Positions 10,717 to 18,393 of a DNA stretch of 64,000 nt are shown one piece after another. The notes under the pieces are model-generated. The model saw only the letters and a program-made list of their open reading frames with translations. It was not told the DNA's origin and ran no database searches. Source of the DNA: Cystobacter fuscus (GTDB lineage: Bacteria; Myxococcota; Myxococcia; Myxococcales; Myxococcaceae); the NCBI RefSeq assembly GCF_002305875.1, contig NZ_CP022098.1:2294001-2358000 (forward strand), read 5' to 3'. The position numbers and the translations under genes were made by a program. Numbering within the stretch: the stretch's first letter is position 1; every line of letters begins with the position of its first letter.

Positions 10717-11643
10717 GTGACCCTCGTGGCGTCACAACTGGACCTGGGTGGTTACGAGGTCATCGGCCGGCTCGCGGTAGGCGGTATGGCGGAGGTGTAT
10801 CAAGCGCGGGCCAAGCCCACGACGCAGCGCTCGCCGGGTGAGCCCGACGAGGTGGTGCTCAAGCGGCTATTGCCCGCGTACCGCAACGATGGCGCCTTCG
10901 TGAAGGCCTTCGTCGACGAGGCGAAGCTCACCGTGCGTCTGCGCCACGGCAACATCGTGCGCACCTTCCGGCTCTTCAAGGCGGGGCCGGACTACCTGAT
11001 GGTGCAGGAGCTGGTGGCGGGGCGCACGCTGGGGTTCATGCAGGAGCTGTTGATGAAGGCCGGCGCCGCGATGCCGCCGGAAGCGGCCTGCTACATCGCC
11101 TGGTGCGTGCTCAAGGCGCTGGACTACCTCCACCGCGCCAAGGCGGGCGAGGGCGGGGCCGCCATCGTCCACCGCGATGTCAACCCGGCCAACATCCTCT
11201 TGAGCGTGACGGGCGAGGTGAAGCTCACCGACTTCGGGGTGGCGGACGTGGAGGGCGGCACGCGGGGAGACACGGGCGCGCTGCGCGGCACGCTGCCCTA
11301 CATGTGCCCGGAGCAGGTGCTGGGCCAGCCGGTGGACACGCGCGGCGATCTGTTCTCGGTGGGCATCATCCTCTGGGAGCTGCTCACGTGCCGGCGCCTG
11401 TACACCGGGGAGGGAGAGGCGGAGCTGATGCACCGGGTGCGCGACGCGCGCGTGCCGCTGCTGTCCACGCTGGTGCCGGGGCTGCCGGACTACGCGGAGC
11501 AGGTGGTGCGCAAGGCGCTCTTCGCGGACAAGGCCCGCCGTTTCCAGTCGGCCGCGGAGTTCATCCGCGCGCTGGAGGCGCTGTCTCGCCGTACCGGGTG
11601 GCCGCTCACGGTGGAGGCCCTCAAGCCACTGCTGGGGGGTTGA
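10717..11643 (+). CDS. Hanks-type Ser/Thr protein kinase, soluble
   Basis: The protein has 308 residues and is almost only a kinase domain: loop GRLAVGGMAEVYQA, lysine in VVLKRLL, catalytic loop HRDVNPANIL, DFG in KLTDFGVAD, and a PEQ in place of APE. The lysine usual two residues after HRD is asparagine here; myxobacterial kinases often vary at this site, so activity is likely but not certain. No membrane segment is seen. The start is GTG at 10717, or a GTG three codons later. Its stop overlaps the ATG of the next lipoprotein gene by one base, indicating translational coupling. Confidence 0.92.
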   Translation: MTLVASQLDLGGYEVIGRLAVGGMAEVYQARAKPTTQRSPGEPDEVVLKRLLPAYRNDGAFVKAFVDEAKLTVRLRHGNIVRTFRLFKAGPDYLMVQELVAGRTLGFMQELLMKAGAAMPPEAACYIAWCVLKALDYLHRAKAGEGGAAIVHRDVNPANILLSVTGEVKLTDFGVADVEGGTRGDTGALRGTLPYMCPEQVLGQPVDTRGDLFSVGIILWELLTCRRLYTGEGEAELMHRVRDARVPLLSTLVPGLPDYAEQVVRKALFADKARRFQSAAEFIRALEALSRRTGWPLTVEALKPLLGG

Positions 11644-12113
11644 TGCACCGGCGCGCCTTCCTGTTGCTCTTGCCGGGTGTGGCCGGATGCGCCGGGATGA
11701 CGCTGCGCCCGGACGCCCTGGACGAGGCGGTGCGGGTGGAGGACCTGGGCCTGTCCTTCACGCCCTCGGGCGCGGGGGAACTCTGGGTGACCCTGGACGT
11801 GGGCAACCCCACTTTCTGGGACGCGGAGCTCACCGGGGTGGACTACGAGCTGACGCTGGATGGGCAGCGCTACGCGGTGGGCACGCGCGGTGTCCAGGGG
11901 CCCCTGGCCTCGGACGCGCGGAGCACGCTCAAGGTGTCCTTCCCGCTGCGGTGCGAGCCCACGCCGGCCGAGGGGCGCACGCGCGCGTGGCGCGTGGAGG
12001 TGGGCGGCACGGTGGCCCTGGCCTTCGGCGAGCGCCTCCGCCTGCTGCCCTTCCGCGCCGAGCGCTACCTGCGGCTCACGCACTTCCGGCCCCTGCACCT
12101 CGAGCCGGACTGA
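11643..12113 (+). CDS. LEA type 2 (WHy-like) family lipoprotein
   Basis: The protein has 156 residues. A short signal with lipobox VAGC indicates an exported lipoprotein. The body (LWVTLDVGNPTFWDAELTGV and onward) has the alternating hydrophobic pattern and the N-P turn of LEA type 2 domains, a small beta-sandwich. These bacterial proteins have no agreed function; envelope or desiccation protection is only suggested. The ATG overlaps the TGA of the upstream kinase gene (TGATG), so the two are made together. A longer relative lies at 38950-39786. Confidence 0.75.
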   Translation: MHRRAFLLLLPGVAGCAGMTLRPDALDEAVRVEDLGLSFTPSGAGELWVTLDVGNPTFWDAELTGVDYELTLDGQRYAVGTRGVQGPLASDARSTLKVSFPLRCEPTPAEGRTRAWRVEVGGTVALAFGERLRLLPFRAERYLRLTHFRPLHLEPD

Positions 12114-12126
12114 GGCGCGCTTCCGC

Positions 12127-13500
12127 TCAGCCCTTGTGCTCGGCGGTCGCGGACTCCCTCGGGCCCGGCGGCTCGCCCGCGGGCGGCTCTCCCAGCGTTT
12201 CCCGGGGCGTGGCCTCTCTGAAGGGCTGCTTGAGCTTCACCATCCGTATCCGGTCGATGCGCGCGCCCTCCTTCGCATGCACCGTGAAGGCCCAGCCGTC
12301 GTAGGTGAAGCGCTCGCCCACGTCCGGCAGGTGCCCGGCCAGCGAGGACAGGAAGCCGCCCAGGGTGTCGAAGTCGCCCTCGGGCAGCGGGAAGCCGAAG
12401 GCCTGGGTGAAGCGGTCCACCTCCATCGCGGCGTCCACCAGGAAGGCGCCGTCGGCCAGCTTCTCCACCTGCTTCTCCTCCACCTCGAACTCGTCGCCGA
12501 TGTCGCCGACGATCTCCCGGAGGATGTCCTCCAGCGTGACGATCCCCATGAAGCCGCCGTACTCGTCCACGACGATGGCCATGTGGATCTTCTGCCGCTG
12601 CATCTCGCGCAGCAGATCTCCAATGGGCTTGAGCCAGGGCACGAAGTGGGCCGGACGGATGGTGTCCTGCAACACGATGAGCTCGGGGTGCTGCAACAGC
12701 GGAATCAGGTCGCGCGCGTGCAGCACGCCCATGATGTGGTCCACGTCGTCCCGGTAGACGGGAATGCGCGAGTGGTTCTCCTCGGCCAGCAGCCGCAGCA
12801 CCTCGAGCGACGGGGTGGACAGGTCCACGCACACCACCTCGGTACGCGGCACCATGACGTCCCGGCAGCGCTTGTCGGACAGCTCGAAGATGGAGCGGAT
12901 GAGCTGGGGGGCGCTCTGATCCACCTCCTCCTTGGCGGCCTGGGCGGCGAGCAGCTTCTCCAGCTCCTCGAGCGGCGGGGGAGGGGGCTCGAAGCGCAGG
13001 GTACGGCCGAAGCCGCGGGCCACCAGGTTGATGGGCGCCATGAGCAGGCGCATGGGCGGGAAGAAGAGCAGCACGAGCAGCGACACGAGCCCCGACAGGC
13101 GCAGCGCCCAGCGCTCGGGACCGGCGTTGGCCAAGCCGCGCATCGTCACCTCGACGAGCGTGGCCAGCAGGCCCACGAGCAGGGCCCCGGCGAGCACCGT
13201 GGCCACGTTCAGCCAGGGCGATTCCCCCAGCCGGGTGAAGTTGAGCAGATGCGGCGGCACGAAGGAGCCGATGGCCGCGGCGAGGAAGCCGCTGAGTACC
13301 ATGCCCACGCGCAGCGCCGTGGCGGTGGGCTCGCGCTCGGTCTTGTGGCGCAGGATTCGTCCGCCGGCACCCGGGTGGGAGGCCGCCAGCTCCTGCGCCT
13401 TGAGATCGGACGTCCCATAGAGGGCGGACTCGGCGGCGGCGATGAAGCCCCGGAGGAAGACGAGGGCCAGGCAGGCGGTCCAGAGGACCCAGGTAGGCAT
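12127..13500 (-). CDS. CNNM/HlyC-CorC family membrane protein (DUF21, CBS pair, CorC_HlyC)
   Basis: The protein has 457 residues. It has an N-terminal DUF21 membrane domain with about four helices, including FIAAAESALYGTSDLKAQEL. A pair of CBS domains follows, with RCRDVMVPRTEVVCVD and IVVDEYGGFMGIVTLEDILR. The C-terminal CorC_HlyC domain contains FGFPLPEGDFDTLGGFLSS. The family is linked to Mg/Co ion efflux and transport regulation through nucleotide binding at the CBS pair. The frame is open far upstream, but MPTWVLWTACLALVFLRGF is the natural start before the first helix. It is convergent with the LEA lipoprotein gene. Confidence 0.92.
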   Translation of the reverse strand: MPTWVLWTACLALVFLRGFIAAAESALYGTSDLKAQELAASHPGAGGRILRHKTEREPTATALRVGMVLSGFLAAAIGSFVPPHLLNFTRLGESPWLNVATVLAGALLVGLLATLVEVTMRGLANAGPERWALRLSGLVSLLVLLFFPPMRLLMAPINLVARGFGRTLRFEPPPPPLEELEKLLAAQAAKEEVDQSAPQLIRSIFELSDKRCRDVMVPRTEVVCVDLSTPSLEVLRLLAEENHSRIPVYRDDVDHIMGVLHARDLIPLLQHPELIVLQDTIRPAHFVPWLKPIGDLLREMQRQKIHMAIVVDEYGGFMGIVTLEDILREIVGDIGDEFEVEEKQVEKLADGAFLVDAAMEVDRFTQAFGFPLPEGDFDTLGGFLSSLAGHLPDVGERFTYDGWAFTVHAKEGARIDRIRMVKLKQPFREATPRETLGEPPAGEPPGPRESATAEHKG

Positions 13501-13563
13501 AGGTAGCCCCTTATTAGCCCGTGGTAAGAGACCGTGCACCCTTTCCGCCAAGGCGCCCCGTCC

Positions 13564-14304
13564 ATGCGTCCACCAGTGAGCCGCTCCGCCCTCCTCGTGC
13601 CCCTGGCCACCCTGCTCGTGCTCCTGGCCGCACCCCCCGTCCGGGCCTGGCCGGTGGACCTGGTGATGAACCTGGAGGCGGGCAATGAGCGCTTCCACAA
13701 GCTGACGGTGGTGGACTGGGTGGAGGTGGAGGACCCGTCCATCGCCACGGCGGAGATCTTCCAGGAGAGCAAGGAGCTGATGCTCACCGGGGTGAAGCCC
13801 GGGCGCACGCTGCTGCTGTTGTACGCGGGGGGGAAGTTCGCCGTGTGGCGGCTGGTGGTGGGAGCGCCGGGCAAGCCGGTGGAGGCCGAGCCCGTCACGG
13901 GCCCCCTGGAAGCGGCGCGCAAGGCCTGCCCGGGCCTGAAGGCCACCGAGGGTGCCGAGCGCTCGCTGACGGCGGAGGTGAAGGACGCGCGCTGCCGCGA
14001 GGCGCTGCGCGCGGTGTTGAAGACGGACGCGTACCTGGCGCGCGAGTTGGATCTGACCTTCGAGCTGGCGCTGTTGCAGGAGCAACTCGCGAGCCTGTCC
14101 CCCGCGCTCAAGGCGCTGGGTCTCGAGGCGAGCTACCGCGGGGCGGGGCTGCTGCTGAAGGGGTCCACCACGCCCGAGGGTCACCGTCAGGCGCTCTGGG
14201 AGTTGTTCCGCCAGTCCGTGGGCCGCGTGCCCCTGGAGGACCGGGTCGAGGTGAAGCGGCCGGCTCCCTCGGATGCGGGTACGCCCCCGCCGCCCACTCC
14301 CTGA
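13564..14304 (+). CDS. Exported protein with a CpaC/RcpA-like pilus assembly N-domain
   Basis: The protein has 246 residues. The signal peptide ends ...APPVRA, with the ATG at 13564 directly before it; an upstream GTG at 13534 would only lengthen the leader. Residues of about 25-95 (LVMNLEAGNERFHKLTVVDW) match the N-terminal domain of CpaC/RcpA pilus secretins, which binds periplasmic partners. No secretin barrel follows. The C-terminal ~140 residues are helical and end in a Pro-rich tail. It may be a stand-alone periplasmic accessory protein, or a regulator using this domain for protein contact. No pilus genes are adjacent. Confidence 0.65.
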   Translation: MRPPVSRSALLVPLATLLVLLAAPPVRAWPVDLVMNLEAGNERFHKLTVVDWVEVEDPSIATAEIFQESKELMLTGVKPGRTLLLLYAGGKFAVWRLVVGAPGKPVEAEPVTGPLEAARKACPGLKATEGAERSLTAEVKDARCREALRAVLKTDAYLARELDLTFELALLQEQLASLSPALKALGLEASYRGAGLLLKGSTTPEGHRQALWELFRQSVGRVPLEDRVEVKRPAPSDAGTPPPPTP

Positions 14305-14448
14305 CTCACCCTGCTCGTGCTCCTGGCCCCGTTGGCGGAGCGCCTGCGCGAGCCCTGGGTCCTGCGGCGGGAATGGGCGGCATGCTCCTGCTCGGCGTGT
14401 TCCTCGCGAAGGCGCGCTGAGCCGATGGCGGGCGGCGGCTCGGGCCGC

Positions 14449-15867
14449 TCAGAAGCCGAGCGCGGGCAGGGGCGGCAAGGGCTCGGCGTGCTCCAGGGCC
14501 CGTTCCACCTCCTCGGCGTAGCGCCGCAGCAGCGCCAGGCGCGAGGAGCCGCCCAGGGCCGACTCGGCGTCCGCGCGCACCTGATGGAGCACCTCGCGGG
14601 TGGCCCGCTGGTCCTGCTCCCGCCTGGCTCTCAGCCCCACCTCTCCGGCCAACCGTAGCAACCGCAGCACCACGGCCGACTCTCCGGCGCCGTAGCGGCT
14701 GATCTGCTCGGTGGCCAGCAGGAGGTAGTCCCCCAGCTCCAGCGCGGGGAGGAAGACGCGCGGGCGGCCCTCCGGGTCCGCCAGGACGCGGGGCCCCTGC
14801 CGCAGCGCGCACAGCTCGCACAGCAGGACGGTGAGCTGGTCCAGGGACTCCACCGCCGTGGACGGGTCGTTGATGGCCGGCGAGAGCGCCTTGATGGCCA
14901 CGTCCACGAGCTGCCGCACCCCGAGCGCCAGGTCCCTGTCCGGCTCGCGCCAGGGGCCGATGAGCACGGTGCGCTCCACGGCCCGCTCCATGGGCGGGTC
15001 CTCCGTGAGGAGCCCCCTCTCCGAGAGTACCCGGCCGAGCCGCCCGCCCCGCACCACGGGCTCGCCGATGACCACGTCCACGTGGATGACGAGCTCGCGG
15101 GCCTCGGCCAGCCGCAGCAGCGCCCGCGCGTCGATGTCCACCACGAAGCCGGAGGAAGGAGAAGACACGGGCCGCCACGTGCCGGAGTGGGCTGGGGCGG
15201 AGAGGGGCTGCTCCACGTCCAGGCGGCGTCGCCGGTCCAGCTTGTGCGCCACCTTCAGGGAGTACGCCTTCGTCTGGCGGACGATCTGCTCGGCGCGCAC
15301 CAGGGCGAGCGTGGACGTCGTCTGGAAGATCAGGGCCATGCCGCAGCAGACGAGCAGCAGCATGGCGATGGAGAGCGCCGGACGGGGCGCCACGCCATGG
15401 TCTTCCACGAAGCCGAACGCGTACATGCCGGCCAGGCAGTAGACAACCGTGGCCACGAACGTGGGGATGAGGATGCGGAAGCCCAGGCTGTGCATGAAGA
15501 GGCGCAGCAGGCGCGGGGAGTACTGGCTGGCGATGTTCTGCAGCACCAACAGCGTCAGCGACAGGGCGATGCTCAGGATGGTGAGCACCACCCCCAACAC
15601 CGAACCAAGGCCCGTCCGTGCTTGCTGGACGGAGGTGCGCCAGGCCAGGCCCCGCAGCAGCCAGTGGTTGGTGTCGAGGGGGTTGGCCACGAAGAACCCG
15701 GCCAGCCCGGCTCCCAGCACCGCTCCCAAGGCGGGCAGCAGCCACACTCTGTTGCGTGCCCATACCCGGAGCCGCGGGTGCCTGCTCCGGAACCCGGTGG
15801 GTCGCGGTCTCGCGGAAGGTGCCCGCCAGCCGCGAGGGGCGGGCACCGCTCCCACGTTCATCCCCAT
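14449..15867 (-). CDS. DUF2254 family membrane protein
   Basis: The protein has 472 residues. Four membrane segments fall in about residues 40-180, and the segment VLQNIASQYSPRLLRLFM between two of them is typical of DUF2254. The soluble C-terminal part holds RQLVDVAIKALSPAINDPST, the most conserved family motif. The function of the family is unknown; the conserved Asn-Asp-Pro segment is presumably functional. It lies 6 bp from the DUF4142 gene upstream on the same strand, so the two probably form an operon. Confidence 0.88.
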   Translation of the reverse strand: MGMNVGAVPAPRGWRAPSARPRPTGFRSRHPRLRVWARNRVWLLPALGAVLGAGLAGFFVANPLDTNHWLLRGLAWRTSVQQARTGLGSVLGVVLTILSIALSLTLLVLQNIASQYSPRLLRLFMHSLGFRILIPTFVATVVYCLAGMYAFGFVEDHGVAPRPALSIAMLLLVCCGMALIFQTTSTLALVRAEQIVRQTKAYSLKVAHKLDRRRRLDVEQPLSAPAHSGTWRPVSSPSSGFVVDIDARALLRLAEARELVIHVDVVIGEPVVRGGRLGRVLSERGLLTEDPPMERAVERTVLIGPWREPDRDLALGVRQLVDVAIKALSPAINDPSTAVESLDQLTVLLCELCALRQGPRVLADPEGRPRVFLPALELGDYLLLATEQISRYGAGESAVVLRLLRLAGEVGLRARREQDQRATREVLHQVRADAESALGGSSRLALLRRYAEEVERALEHAEPLPPLPALGF

Positions 15868-15873
15868 GGGCTC

Positions 15874-16533
15874 TCACTCCCGCAGGGAGCCCTTGAGCGA
15901 CTCGGCCCGCTGCTCGTGGCTGTTGAGCACCGGCGCGGTCCTCGAGAGGAACACGGCCAGCGTCGCGTCATCGCGGTATTTGCCCAGGCCCTCGTCGACG
16001 AGTTTCCCGCCTTGCTTCTGATCCTTGCGCACCTCGTCCAGGAAGGCCCTGTCGAACTCGCTGCCGCTCAGGCCCGCCAACCGGTCGCGCCGCTCGATGA
16101 ACTCATCCACCTGCTCGTCGAGCTTCTTGTCGTACCGCCCGGCACCCTTCTCGATGCCCTTCTGCGCGCCCTCGTAGCCCGCGCCACCGATCCCCCGCTG
16201 CTCCCAGCCCAGGTCCAGCGCGGCCAACGAGAAGGCCTTGGTCCGGGCCAGGGCCTCCAGGTCTGCCTGGTTCCGCCGATGCTCTCGGATCAGCTCCCGT
16301 GCGAAGCGCCTCACCTCGGGGTTGTTGGACTTGCTCAGGGCGAGCTGGCCCATCGCGATCTGCCCCTGATTCAACAGGGCGACCTGGTCCGCGAAGCGGA
16401 CCTTTTCCGCGACGGCCTCACCCATCTTCTCGGTCTGGTGGCGTGCCTGTTTTTCCTCGTCGTGAGCACAGCCAACGCTCATGCCCATGACCGCCAGCAG
16501 CCCCGCGCTCCACAACCATCGACGCATTCTCAT
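15874..16533 (-). CDS. DUF4142 family lipoprotein
   Basis: The protein has 219 residues. A signal peptide with lipobox SVGC indicates a lipoprotein. The body is helical, with the DUF4142 pattern LALSKSNNPEVRRFARELIR followed by EHRRNQADLEALA; this ferritin-like four-helix family is exported in many bacteria and its role is unknown. The ATG at 16533 is used, with a second ATG two codons later also possible. It is followed after 6 bp by the DUF2254 gene. A second DUF4142 protein is encoded at 31712-32464. Confidence 0.85.
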   Translation of the reverse strand: MRMRRWLWSAGLLAVMGMSVGCAHDEEKQARHQTEKMGEAVAEKVRFADQVALLNQGQIAMGQLALSKSNNPEVRRFARELIREHRRNQADLEALARTKAFSLAALDLGWEQRGIGGAGYEGAQKGIEKGAGRYDKKLDEQVDEFIERRDRLAGLSGSEFDRAFLDEVRKDQKQGGKLVDEGLGKYRDDATLAVFLSRTAPVLNSHEQRAESLKGSLRE

Positions 16534-16720
16534 GTCTCCAGAACCTCCTCCGTCCCATGGATGCCGCAAAACTGGAGCGTGGGGTGGAGGCTCACAAGTG
16601 CCATGGGCGGGCGGCGCGGCAGGGGCCCGGCAAGGACCTGGGTGAGATGGGGTTGGCCCAGGGACGCGGACGCCTACCCAGCCGCTTGAGGGAGTTCGAG
16701 CAGCGATGCAGGATGGGGGA

Positions 16721-17497
16721 ATGAGGAAACTGGCGCTGGTTCGCCGGCCGAGTCCGCGTCTGGCAGACGGGCTCACCACCCATATCGAGCGCACGCCGGT
16801 GGACCTCGCGCTGGCGAGGCGGCAGTGGGAGGCATACGTCGCGACCCTGCATGCCGAGGGCTGGGAGACCATCGAGGTGGCTCCGGCCGACGATTGTCCG
16901 GACTCGGTCTTCGTCGAGGATACCGTCGTCGTGTATGGCGATCTGGCGGTCATCAGCCGTCCCGGGGCGGACGAGCGCAAGCCAGAGACAGCCGGCACCG
17001 AGGAGACGCTGCGGGGACTCGGCTACCGGATCGTCCGGATCGAGGCGCCCGGTACCCTCGACGGCGGCGACGTCCTCAAGCACGACGGCTCCGTGTGGGT
17101 CGGACTGGGCGGCCGCACGAACCCGCACGGCGTCGACCAGCTCCGCGCCCATCTCGCGCCCTTCGGGACGGAGGTCGTGGGCGTCCCGATCTCCAAGGTG
17201 CTGCACCTGAAGTCGGCGGTCACCGCCCTGCCGGATGGCACGGTCATCGGCCACGAACCGCTCGTCGACGAGCCGGGCACGTGGGAGCGCTTCCTCCCGG
17301 TGCCGGAGGCAGCCGGCGCCCACGTGGTGCTGCTTGGCCAGAACAAAGGCACCGAGACCGTGTTGATGTCCACCAGCGCGCCGCGGACGCGTCGGCTCTT
17401 CGAGGACCGTGGCCTGCGTGTGGTGGCGGTGGACATCAGCGAGTTCGAGAAGCTCGAGGGCTGCGTGACCTGCCTGTCAGTGCGGCTCCGGGGCTGA
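16721..17497 (+). CDS. ddaH: N(G),N(G)-dimethylarginine dimethylaminohydrolase
   Basis: The protein has 258 residues of the amidinotransferase fold. Family features are DSVFVEDTVVV, the TLDGGDVL segment, the catalytic histidine in KVLHLKSAVTAL, and the catalytic cysteine in the C-terminal EGCVTCLSVRL (Cys251). It hydrolyses methylated arginines to citrulline and methylamines. The ATG at 16721 follows a purine-rich GGATGGGGGA and matches the family start; the ATG at 16706 is less likely. It has its own promoter region of ~190 bp and no obvious operon partner. Confidence 0.92.
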   Translation: MRKLALVRRPSPRLADGLTTHIERTPVDLALARRQWEAYVATLHAEGWETIEVAPADDCPDSVFVEDTVVVYGDLAVISRPGADERKPETAGTEETLRGLGYRIVRIEAPGTLDGGDVLKHDGSVWVGLGGRTNPHGVDQLRAHLAPFGTEVVGVPISKVLHLKSAVTALPDGTVIGHEPLVDEPGTWERFLPVPEAAGAHVVLLGQNKGTETVLMSTSAPRTRRLFEDRGLRVVAVDISEFEKLEGCVTCLSVRLRG

Positions 17498-17526
17498 CTC
17501 ACACGCTCCGGGAGCGATTGGACTGG

Positions 17527-18315
17527 CTATCGCGGCCGGGAGGGCGTGAGCGGCGGGCGCCCTCCCTGGACGATATGGATGCCCAGCTCGACGAAGGGCC
17601 GGAGCATCTCCTCGGGGACGTCCGGCTCGGTCGCCAGATGCGTCAGCCCGGTGGCGGGCCCGACGGAGAAGGGTGCCGCGGTGCCGAGCTTCTCGCGCGA
17701 GGCGAGCCCGACGATGCGGTCCGCGCAGCCGAGCAGCACGCGGCGCACCTCCACTTCCTCGTAGTAGGGCCCGCTGATGCCACTGGTGGCGTTGAGACTC
17801 CAGACACCCAGGAAGCACACGTCGGCGGTGATGCGCCGGTAGGTCTCGATGACGTTGGCCCCGACCGCCACCATGGCCCGCCTGTCCAACGTGCCCCCCA
17901 CCAGGACGACCTCGATGCCCGGATGGCGCGCCAGCGCCGTGGCCACGGCCGGACAGTGGGTGATGAACGTCCCGGTGTGCGCCGGCGGGATGGCGTCCAC
18001 CAGATGCAGGGCCGTCGTCCCGCCGTCGAGGATGACGACCTGCCCCGGCGCGAGCAGCGTCGCGGCGGCGCGCGCCGTGGCGATCTTCCCCGGCACGCCC
18101 TGCTGCTGGCGCTCCTCGTACGTGGGCGCCACTGGAGAGCGCGCCACCGCCCCGCCATGCACCCGGCGCAGCAGATGGGCCTCGGCGAGCTCGTCCAGAT
18201 CCCGGCGGATGGTGAAACCCGACACCCCGAGCAGCTCGCTCAGCTCTCCGGCGATGATGCGGCCCTCGGTGCCGAGGATCTCGAGGATGCGGCGATGGCG
18301 TTCTTCCTTCAGCAT
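17527..18315 (-). CDS. DeoR/GlpR family transcriptional regulator
   Basis: The protein has 262 residues. The N-terminal helix-turn-helix (RHRRILEILGTEGRIIAGEL and then LGVSGFTIRRDLDELAE) is the classical DeoR type. It is followed by a sugar-phosphate-binding, ribose-5-phosphate-isomerase-like domain with VILDGGTTALHL and VVLVGGTLDRR. It should repress a carbohydrate or nucleoside operon and be released by a phosphorylated sugar. It lies 78 bp downstream of the radical SAM gene on the same strand and may share its transcript. No sugar-use operon is adjacent. Confidence 0.92.
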   Translation of the reverse strand: MLKEERHRRILEILGTEGRIIAGELSELLGVSGFTIRRDLDELAEAHLLRRVHGGAVARSPVAPTYEERQQQGVPGKIATARAAATLLAPGQVVILDGGTTALHLVDAIPPAHTGTFITHCPAVATALARHPGIEVVLVGGTLDRRAMVAVGANVIETYRRITADVCFLGVWSLNATSGISGPYYEEVEVRRVLLGCADRIVGLASREKLGTAAPFSVGPATGLTHLATEPDVPEEMLRPFVELGIHIVQGGRPPLTPSRPR

Positions 18316-18393
18316 CGCGGGCCTCCCAGGACTCCGTGCCGCTTCAGTAGCAAAAACGCGGAGAGGTCTGCGACAAAAAGCACGACGGGGGAC

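Noticed and set aside
14305-14448. A small gene ending MLLLGVFLAKAR between the pilus-domain and DUF2254 genes
   Set aside because: The frame overlaps the upstream gene and has no plausible start or ribosome site within the gap; it may be a fragment but cannot be supported.
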